From: Paragordius varius | Taxonomy: Eukaryota; Nematomorpha | Assembly (NCBI GenBank): GCA_964247055.1 | Contig: OZ176050.1 | Span: 5,890,001-5,954,000, forward strand | DNA: 64,000 nucleotides | Direction: 5' to 3' | In this document: positions 55,085-64,000 of the stretch, one piece after another | Position numbering within the stretch: position 1 is the first letter of the stretch | Layout of the letters: each line of letters begins with the position of its first letter | Made by a program: the position numbers and the translations under genes | Notes under the pieces: model-generated | The model's database searches: none | Told to the model about the DNA's origin: nothing | The model's input: the letters and a program-made list of their open reading frames with translations, nothing else

Positions 55085-56635
55085 ACCAGGGCTTCTTAAA
55101 CTTTTGTAGTCCCCGACCCCATTTAGATTGCGAGACTCTTAACGGCCGCAACAATTATAAAAGAAAAATAATAGTTTTTCGAATTAACATTTATTTTGTT
55201 GATAATATTTATTAAGATTATTTCGGTTTTGAGAGATTGACAAAAATAAATCTACATTTTTTATAAATTTCTATAACATTTTCTGATTGCCCTGTCACGC
55301 TTCGGTGTGGCGTAGTCTAACCGACAATTATTCTTAATAATTTGCAATAAATAGAGTTAATGGAGATAAAAAATAATTATAAACATTTAATAATAATTAT
55401 TCTTTTACGGGTTTTTGCATAGGCTGAAATATTGTGTACTCGAAATCGACCATATTTAATCTGTCCCTTATTAAAGTTAATATTCAACTATCATTGGTTT
55501 TATTTTAAGATTTTTCTTTTACTAAAGTTATTTGAAATTGTGTTCATACAGCTGGGATCAAGAGATAAAAAGTAAATCTTCTATGGTCCCTTTTAAAGGA
55601 AAGAATGATATTATACTGAACTCGTATGGCTTCTTAAGCTTTTTGAAAATTAGTTCCAAAACTACGCCATTTTGTATGGCGTTTCAGTTTTAAACCGGTA
55701 GACCCCTGCCCATAGACCTATATGGAAAAAGCGCTGAGATAAATTCTTTGCCTTTATAGGGCAAATATTTGGAATCATCTTTGATACCATAGTCTCATGG
55801 GTTATTCGAAAAAATACCTCAACACTAAATAATCGTTATATGATGGCCTAATTTAGGGCATAAAGATCCAAAATTAACGGCTAATAAAAAAATTCTACCT
55901 TAATTTTTACCTAGTTAGGGTTAATATTTCAAGCTTTTAATGAGCTTATATGGCCTTATAAATTTTCTGTAAATTAGTTCCAAAAAAACGCAATTTCTAT
56001 AGTGTAACGCAGTTTTGGCGTCCTTACCCGGCAGCCAAAATTAAAAAACGCAAGACTATAAAATTATTGCCTTTTAACAGAGAATAACTCTAAACCTTAG
56101 TGAATTTTAACAGTCTCATATCCTGGGCAAAAAACTATTTACTTTTTAAAAAAAATGGCATTTTATGGGGGAACGAGTAAAACGAGAGCCCAAATTAAAA
56201 AAGTAAGCCGACTAGGTTCGGCGCAATCGAAAAAAAAGTAAAAATAATCATTATTGAAATCAAATAGTCCAACACGTTTTCCGGAAATTTGTCTCAAAGA
56301 CATGATTTTTCTGGACCGTTTTTCAAAAAAACCCGTTTTTACAGGGGGTGAACCCGAACTGGGAGCCTAATTCAAAAAAGGGCGAAGCTATTTCGGGGCA
56401 TCCATTAATGATTATATTTTTTTGGCATTTAAATTTGAATGAGTCTACCGTTTTCGGAAACAGTTCACAAAGCCAGCATTTTCCGTTTATACAAATATAT
56501 AGACTATAATGATTGGAATGGAAATGCTGGTATAAACAGTCTTTCCGAAACAGAAGATTTTATGATATATTTAATTTTACAAGTTAAAAACATTTTTTGG
56601 TATTTTTATCACTCGCATAGTTTAAGAAGCCCTGG
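55085..56635. mobile_element. hAT-like element (CAGGGCTTCTTAAAC) with nested Helitron fragment
   Basis: Left end CAGGGCTTCTTAAACTTTTG, right end the reverse: ATAGTTTAAGAAGCCCTG. Flanks GCATAAAC and GCCTAAAT resemble each other at 6 of 8 positions, a weathered 8-bp duplication. About 1.55 kb with no transposase frame. Much of the inside (about 55600-56503) is a reversed, degraded copy of the Helitron-like family. Confidence 0.55.
55600..56503 (-). mobile_element. Helitron-like family fragment, reverse orientation
   Basis: On the minus strand it begins TCTATATATTTGTATAAACG and then follows the family (GCTGGCTTTGTGAACTG, GCCCCGAAATAGCTTCGCCC, GCGCCGAACCTAGTCGGC), ending in the diverged subrepeats. 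The hairpin and CTAG end were not found. Confidence 0.5.
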
Positions 56636-56789
56636 CCTAAATCAATATCATATTCTCATTATTTCTATATCAAAAATTTTTATCCCCGATTTCGCTATTT
56701 TTAAAACTACTGAAAAAAGCGTAGTATCTAAGTAAGAAAATTATTTTAAATTTATTTTTAAAGAAAGTTTCATATTAAATTATTACGAT

Positions 56790-57115
56790 CATTCTTTTAA
56801 AATTTTTGCAAGAGGTGTTTATTTAATTCTAACGTTAAGATTTCAGTAAATCTCCAAATCACACATAACATTGATAAAAAGAAAAGGTTGCTTATTTTTT
56901 CGATTTAATGCACAGTGTCATGTTAATTACCCTCAGCTATATACATAAAATAGTTAATAACAAATTTTAAAACAAATTTCGGTGCATCAATATTATATAA
57001 GTGTCAACTTTTCAACGGTTTAATTTTATTCCATATTTTTATAAATATTTGATTTCGAAAGGTCTGGCTCCCCAAAGACTCCATGAATCGGAGGACTGAA
57101 ATGAATGTGTAAATG
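56790..57115. repeat. Partial third copy of the TTAA-flanked family
   Basis: Words TTTTTCGATTTAATGCACAG and GAATCGGAGGACTGAAATGA correspond to the right arm of the 53155-54861 element. It lies just before the ATPase gene. Confidence 0.4.
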
Positions 57116-57217
57116 ATTATATTTATACTAATCAGCAGTTTTGTTTTTTTCTAACAAATCCATATGATAATTAAAAACGTGCATTTAATTTAAAGTAAAT
57201 ATTTGTTTTAAATTTTA

Positions 57218-60200
57218 ATGGGAAGCTATAAGATTCTTTCAGCAATAAATATGTATACCAAAATATATGATGAAGATGATAATTTCTATCTGGTAATAAT
57301 TTTTTTTATTTCTAGGATTGCTGGGGTTATAGTAAATCAAAATTGTTTGATTTCTTTATGTGGCTACTTAATATTATTTTTTTGGGTTTGCCTTTTATTC
57401 TCTTCAAAATCAAGCCTCACTGGAAACTTATATTTTACAGAGGATGTGATTTTGAAAGCGCCTCTGTCATACTTATAAAAAATGTATATATAATCTATGA
57501 AATTTAGAAATATGATTACGAGGTGTGCAATATAATGAGGAAAAAATTGGAATCTCAATCATCAATGTATTATATATATTTAATATTGATATTAGTGCTC
57601 ATTTTTTTAAGCTCAATAAAGGAGACACAGTTAAATTTAATATATATGTTTATTTTTAGGATAATTCATTTATCATATATTTTGAATATCATTTTTCTCA
57701 ATATTATTGGAATTCATTGGCCGAAATGTTTGAGAAATCGAAGTAATCCATATATTTTATTTAAAGTGGCATCGATAAGTCTTTAACTTGTTATCAACTT
57801 CTCCATTCGTACAAAAACGGTTTATCGCCTAATGAAAGAGATCAAAGGTATAAACTTACAATAAATTACAGATTTAACTTATTTGGACCAAATTTGATTC
57901 ACATAGAAGTTAAATCATATTTTAAACTCTTTATTGAAGAGGTATACAATAAATCATTATTTATATTTTTAAAAATATAAAATTTGCAAATAAAATTTAA
58001 TTGGATCAGGTAATGAGCCCCTTTTACATATTCCAAGTATTCAGTGTTATCCTTTGGCTTTGTGATAATTATTATTATTATGCGGCATGTATAATCCTAA
58101 TAACAACTATGTCCATTGCTATTTCTTTGTACGAAATGAAAAAGGTTAGTTTTTAGTACATATATAATTATGCCTTAGGCGCAAAATTGTTATTTAAAAG
58201 TAAAATCATTTCAGAAACCTTTATAAAATGTTGAAACCTTTGTTTTTTTAAACTTTGGGAAAAAATCTGTTTGTTACCTGTTTGTCGTGCGAATTGTCAT
58301 AAAAAATTTTTCACGTATTTATCTCCTATTTGTACTTTACGCTAAATTTATATAACAGTGTATATAAAAGAAATTTACATGTATTTATTTTTGTAGCAAA
58401 ATATTTCGATCCGCGATATGGTTAGTAAAGGTGGAGACACCAACTCAAACATTATCGTTAACCAACACGACCCTGGTTCATTGCTTAAAGGTAAGAAAAT
58501 TGTTGTATCGAATATGGATATTCCATTAGATTATTAATTTTAATATGACTTTACCGGTAAATATAATAAATTACAAAATTTTTAAATTATCATGCTTAAA
58601 ACGAATCATAATTATAAAGGGTAACTCCAGGGTTCGGAGTTTTATACCACGAAGTAATTCACATTCATAAAAATTAATTATAGGATTCGTTTTGATATTT
58701 TTCATCACCAGTTTTAATACACAGTTTATCATGACAATGCGTAAATTTTCACATGTTAATGTTTAATTTAACCATAATTTTTATCAAAAAGAACAATTGG
58801 TTGTCAAACCCCAAATAATGAATAACTCTCGCCTTGTTCCCGGTGATCTTATTTCGCTTAATATCAAAAGAGGTTATATAATGCCCTGTGATGCCGTTTT
58901 AGTTGCTGGGACATGTATTGTTAATGAAAGTGTTTTGACTGGTAAGCACCTTTTAATATTATATTTTTGTTTCTATAATTAACAGTGTGAATAAATGATA
59001 TATATTGCTCATGAAATGTTGTCAGATAGCTTTTAATAAAAAGCAATTTTATTGGAGGAAAGAAAAAAAACAAAAATATATTTTTTATATTGATCAAAAT
59101 TTGAGCCAATCCTATTGCTCTTTACTGTTAATCGTTTGACAATCAATAAACTTAACAGTGTTTTTTCCATAATTTTGATGTATGGATAAAATTAATATGA
59201 AATTGTGCGCAATACATTTAGTACTCGAAAAAAATTAATTAATTACCATTTCGAAATTAAAAATGGTAAATGAATATAAAAAATTAACCAGGCTAAACAA
59301 TATTATTTATTGTTAAGCAACAAAAACGTATGTTATAATCATATATTCGCAGTATCGAATTCACGATTAAGATATATTTACGTTACAAAAACTTTTAATT
59401 GTAACATCCTTATAATTTATTACCACTAAAGATATATTATATACCCTTTAATTTAAATCCAATTTTTTCGCATTAAATTGTAAATGATTAATTAATTAAA
59501 TTATCATTGTGATGAAAAATACAAAAGCGGTTTAGAAATTTTATTTTTGATGTTAAATTATCCCAAAAATATTTACCAATATTTGTATATGTTAACATGT
59601 TTTAGGCGAAAGTGTTCCCATTATAAAAACTGCAATTAGCAATCAAGGATGTGATACTGAGATATTTGATTCAAATGTCCACAAAAAACACGTCTTATTC
59701 GCAGGCACAGAAATTTTATCTGCTCGGCCACCGGCCTCGTCAAACAATGTTAGTGATATTAACGAGGAAAATACCAATCAGTAAAATCAACATTTTTGTA
59801 ATATACACTTTCGTTTAAATTTAATAAAAATAATCATGGGGTCTATATTTACAGATATGTTTTTTGAGATAATACTAGGCTGTTTTGCTGTTAATTAGAT
59901 TTCGTTTTTCGAAACATATAGTTTAATGCGAGAAAAAAATATGTTTGCTATATTCATTCGCATTTATATTTTTTGGATATAATTATGAGCCACAACAATT
60001 TGATACTAATTTACCATTCTGTATAGATTTAAATAAGGCTTAGTGCCCCCTTTATATGGTTTTATTTTGTTGAACACTGCGCATAAGATATACCTAAAAT
60101 TGGAATAAATGAATTTTTCAGATTTGAATGCTGATAATCTTAGATTAACTATGATAAAAACTAAGGGGGAATATAAGTGCTATGTAGTAAAAAATTAACT

Positions 60201-63200
60201 AGATAAATTATTTTATTTGTTGAGGAATAAATGGTATATACTAAATGTTGGTAAAATGGCGCTTTAATATTAAATTAACTTTATCTATTTTAACAATTCT
60301 GATTCATTTTTCAAATTATAAATTCAAATATATATTAAGCCCCTTATGTGTATTAAATTAATCCCTTGAAATTATTAAATATTCGATCTCATGCAAATAA
60401 GGACTCCTTTTGTGTGAATATCTATTTTTTATAGCCTCCATTAGGTTAATTATATGGAACTCGACACATAATGTAGCTATTGTATATTATTATATTAACA
60501 AATTTGTTTGAATAAAAAATCTGTAATTAAATAATTTATATATATATATGAGTGTTCCTTTATAAAAAAATGCATTTGTCAACACTTAAATAAATAATAT
60601 AATTATGTTTAGGATTATTAATTTTTATCTAAAAGGCAATTTACCTTGAAATTTTATGTTTTTTCCCATTTTAAAACCGAATCCCCTTTAGTAATGAAGA
60701 GACGACACGTGCCATTAGCCCAGATCTTATAACGGATTTGGAAAATCAAAATGCAAGTACTGGTTATGTCGATCAATTAGCCTCATTGCATCAAAGTTCG
60801 ACAGCTCTTGCTATTGTCATAAAAACGGGTATTTTTATATTTTTTTAATTTTTCTAGCAGAGGATAAAACGTTTTAGATTTTTTAAGTTTGATTATTTCA
60901 ATTAAACTATAACGCAATTAAATATTAATTTTTGGATGCAAAATTTTTTGCCTATAACAGTTGAGTTATGATTGATTAGTACTTTATTATATATATAAAA
61001 AACATTTTGGCATCATAGTCACTGTAACAATTTACACGATTATATGATAATAAATGCTTTTAGGATTTTCAACTACCAAAGGCCAATTAGTTCGTTCCAT
61101 TTTGCATCCGAATCCGATTGGATTTGAATTTTATAAGGATAGTTTAAGGTTTGTGGCCGTTCTTGCATTCTTAGCCGGCTTTGGTATGGTATACAGTGTC
61201 TATGTTTTGTGGCTAAGAAAGGTTAACATTATTGAATACATATTAATCTATAAAAACACGTTTTAATAAAAACACGAGTTTAAGTTAGGGGTGTCCAACA
61301 CAAATTTTTACGCGGGCTGGTTCAGTAATTTTTAGTTTTTTGATTTCGGATGATAAATAATTGTATAATTTTGATTGAACCACAATTTATCTTTAAACAT
61401 TTTTAAGGGCACTTGTGCACACCGAGTTAAGCGTATCGGACATCCCTGGTTTAGATTAATGTAAATGTATTTTGTGCAAATTGGCATAAAGATTAGTATA
61501 ATATACGTATAATCCCAATTTAGCACACAAATTATATTACTTAAAATATATTTAGCCTCATATACGTATAACCTCAATAGAATCAATCATAATTTAGCAA
61601 ACACATATTATTAATTATCAACAAAAAAATAAATTTTTTTCTTTTCTTGCATATGTGAAAAAAAATAGGCTTCGATCGCCACTATCATAATCCGAACGCT
61701 TGATGTAATAACGATTGTGGTTCCTCCTGCCTTACCAGCCGCTATGACTGTGGGCACGGCTTATGCTCAGCGCCGTTTGAAACGGGCTAAACCCGCGGAT
61801 GGTGGACCTATATTCTGTATTTCACCTCCTCGCATAAATATTAGTGGTCGGATAGATTTGGCCTGTTTTGATAAGGTAATTTTAAGTTTTTTTTGCAATT
61901 AATATAATGAAAATATAGAAGTCAACCGAATTTAAAATTTTCAGAAATATAAAAAATATGATCTCTTTACATCTCCACGCATAGTGGTCGCATAGATTTG
62001 GAATGTTTTGATAAGGTATCTAAGTTTTTTTGTTAATTAATAATATAGGAATTCTGTTTTATAATTTTTTGAATCTTAGAGAAAATTTTTTTGTTAAATT
62101 AGGTCAATAATGTCAATGAAAATATATAGTGATATGTCAAACCCTTAATGAAAATATTAAACAAAATTTGAAACACTTTTAGTATCACTTTGCTATTTTT
62201 TATGAAAAAATATACTACTGCTATAATCCATAGTTACCAGTTTTCGATAAGGATAATATTTTTTGGTATTATTTTTTATTTATATACATTGTAAATTGTT
62301 TTTTGTAAATATATATCCAGTAATACATTCAAAATGATTTCATATACATTTAGACTGGTACATTGACGGAAGAGGGCTTAGATTATTGGGGTGTAGTACC
62401 ATTACAAAAAATGGCTAACAAGTATTATTTACTAGCGAATTCATATTTTATTAATTTGAATATATTATATGATAAAGTTATATAACATTTAATTGACATT
62501 ATCTGGGTTTTTCTTTTAGGTATGTTATGTATAATGGTTTAGTTTTTTTTGAAATTTTTCAGAATTTCCCAGAATTCTAACTCTACTTATAAATTTTAAA
62601 CTAATCCTGACTTTTATCATCCAATACTATATAATTAACGTTTCCTGCTAATTTTGAGATCGAGATCAGGATAAAAACCATTTTTTAAGCTTATTAATAT
62701 AAACGACAATATCCAATAAAATTAAACATTTTTCATTTTTTTCCAATAAATATAATAACTTTGTAAATAATTATGATATTTATAATAGTAATAAGTTTTT
62801 ATTTAATTCGTATTTATCCCTGCTACTTTATCTTATAAAATAATTTTTGTTAGATTGGGACAACTCGTAAAAAACGTTGGTATTTGGGCCTCTTTGACAA
62901 ATATCAGTAATGATGGTGGTTTGGGAGAATCTCTTAATATGTATAGATATTTATATGATAGTTAATTTGAATGTCATTTATTAACAGTCAAACCCTTTTT
63001 TGTAAAATACGTAATACTATCCAAAAAATATTGTAATAAGAATCATACTTTTAAATTTGGATATAAATATAGTATATAGATTAGCATGAACCCAAATTAT
63101 TAGTAATATCCAAACTTATCTATTAATTCAAACACATGTCTAATGAATTTTCCAGAAAAACTGAAAAATTAGTTTTACCCTTATTTATAGGCATAAATAG

Positions 63201-63896
63201 TATGTTACAAAAAGATATAAAGTCATTTTTAACATTAATCGCTTTTGTAAAAAATCGGGTTAACTCTAAATAATCCGTATAATATCAGGTTTTTGTTACA
63301 TATATGAATTTTATTTTTTATTTTTAGTGATGACCAAGATCGTAAATTATTATTGTATTGCATGGCATCTTGTCACAGTTTAACATTGGTTGATGGCGAG
63401 GTGTGTGGAGATCCGTTGGAACTTAAAATGTTTCAAGCAACTGATTGGGTTAATTTTTAGTTTTAACACGCACGCTTTCTTATTTTCCATGCCTTAAATT
63501 TAGTTTATGAAAATAAAATGATTATTTAAATTTCGAGTACTTTTTAAAACTTTTTTAGTGTTTTTTTGAATGATAATAATTTTTTAATGGTTTATGCATT
63601 CAATTTAAAAACTAATTATTTGATGTAAGTTGAAAATAGTTGTTACAGTATTGAATTAAAAACTGTTTAGGGTAAAATAATTTAATGTGTTAAATTTGTG
63701 TCTTGTTTTATATATGTATAATGAAGGCCAACTGTCAAATATATATATATAATAAAACAGATTTTGGAAGAACCTAATCCATTATTGTCGCCTGATTCAT
63801 CCCTCCTTCCCACCATTGTTAAACCTAAATTACAATCTTCAACATTGAACTTTGTTGAAGAGGATCCGAACACAATACTTAATTTGATCGAAATAG
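57218..63896 (+). CDS. P5B-type ATPase, ATP13A2/ATP13A3-like (3' end beyond window)
   Basis: Late-endosomal/lysosomal P-type pump of the polyamine-exporting P5B group. Exons: 57218-57292, 57316-57483, 57508-57522 (tentative), 57660-57742, 57767-57847, 57872-57941, 58010-58144, 58397-58490, 58792-58941, 59606-59780, 60692-60828, 61064-61221, 61669-61875, 62354-62421, 62854-62940, 63328-63448, 63761-63896. N-terminal P5 region [12 protein letters not shown] with a re-entrant or first hydrophobic segment, then [15 protein letters not shown] (TM1). Actuator domain: [37 protein letters not shown] segments precede [14 protein letters not shown], the PPALP motif that marks P5B rather than P5A. Phosphorylation site [16 protein letters not shown], then the nucleotide-binding domain start [21 protein letters not shown]. 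Catalytic motifs in the window are intact. Four introns are 23-24 nt. The rest of the N and P domains and TM5-10 lie outside. Start Met: 57218; the Met at 57251 is an alternative. Confidence 0.92.
61286..61449. mobile_element. hAT-type MITE in an ATPase intron
   Basis: AGGGGTGTCCAACACAAAT on the left, GCGTATCGGACATCCCTGG on the right; same family as 26249-26551. Lies between exons 12 and 13. Confidence 0.5.
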
Positions 63897-64000
63897 GTTT
63901 TTATTTTTATACGTAAATAAAACTTCATTATATTACTTTTTTAATGAACACTAAAATCAGTTAATTTTCATACCATTTATTTTAATATCTGTTTCGTGGA

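Noticed and set aside
55290-55330. GCCCTGTCACGCTTCGGTGTGG as a Helitron hairpin end
   Set aside because: No CTAG/CTRR follows and the weak similarity to 39310 does not extend.
57364-57558. Minus-strand frame over the ATPase N-terminus
   Set aside because: Antisense to homologous exons 2-3 of the ATPase.

Overview
The window is strongly AT-rich eukaryotic DNA. It carries five recognisable protein genes, all split by introns: the 3' end of a Sec20/BNIP1 SNARE gene (+), ER glucosidase I (MOGS) (+), a KChIP-type neuronal calcium sensor (+), two same-strand UPF1 RNA helicase paralogs (-), and the 5' part of a P5B ATPase of the ATP13A2/3 group (+). The KChIP-like gene and a SCAND3/ZBED-type hAT transposon point to an animal. 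Many introns are only 20-36 nt long, beside others of several hundred bases to 2 kb. Introns this short in animals are known from dicyemid mesozoans, so a mesozoan or another reduced, AT-rich parasitic animal such as a myxozoan is my best guess. This is not proven.

Layout: 1-502 Sec20 3' end; 503-3927 repeats, including a Helitron-like block; 3928-10381 MOGS in 14 exons; 10382-13801 no gene seen, one hAT-related remnant; 13802-18178 KChIP-like gene; 18179-19868 degenerate repeat; 19869-29300 divergent UPF1 paralog A (15 exons, minus); 29301-40938 a dense nest of transposons around a small unidentified micro-exon gene; 40939-52821 canonical UPF1 paralog B (19 exons, minus); 52822-57217 nested inverted-repeat and hAT-like elements; 57218 to beyond the window end, the P5B ATPase.

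Exon chains were built by hand from homology, GT-AG borders and phase. For paralog A, paralog B, MOGS and the KChIP-like gene the exon lengths sum to whole codons. The two UPF1 genes share intron positions and phases, so they descend from an old gene duplication. A keeps every helicase motif but stops just after the helicase core. B has the full core plus a Gly/Pro/Asn/Gln-rich tail. Each carries a Helitron-like insertion in a different intron.

The other genes are unrelated housekeeping or signalling genes: N-glycan trimming in the ER, Golgi-to-ER retrieval, calcium sensing and endolysosomal cation transport. No operon-like coupling is visible. The most unusual points are the ultrashort introns, the UPF1 pair, the Helitron signatures, and a micro-exon gene with tandemly duplicated 60-nt exons that is split in frame by a hAT element with a perfect 8-bp target duplication.
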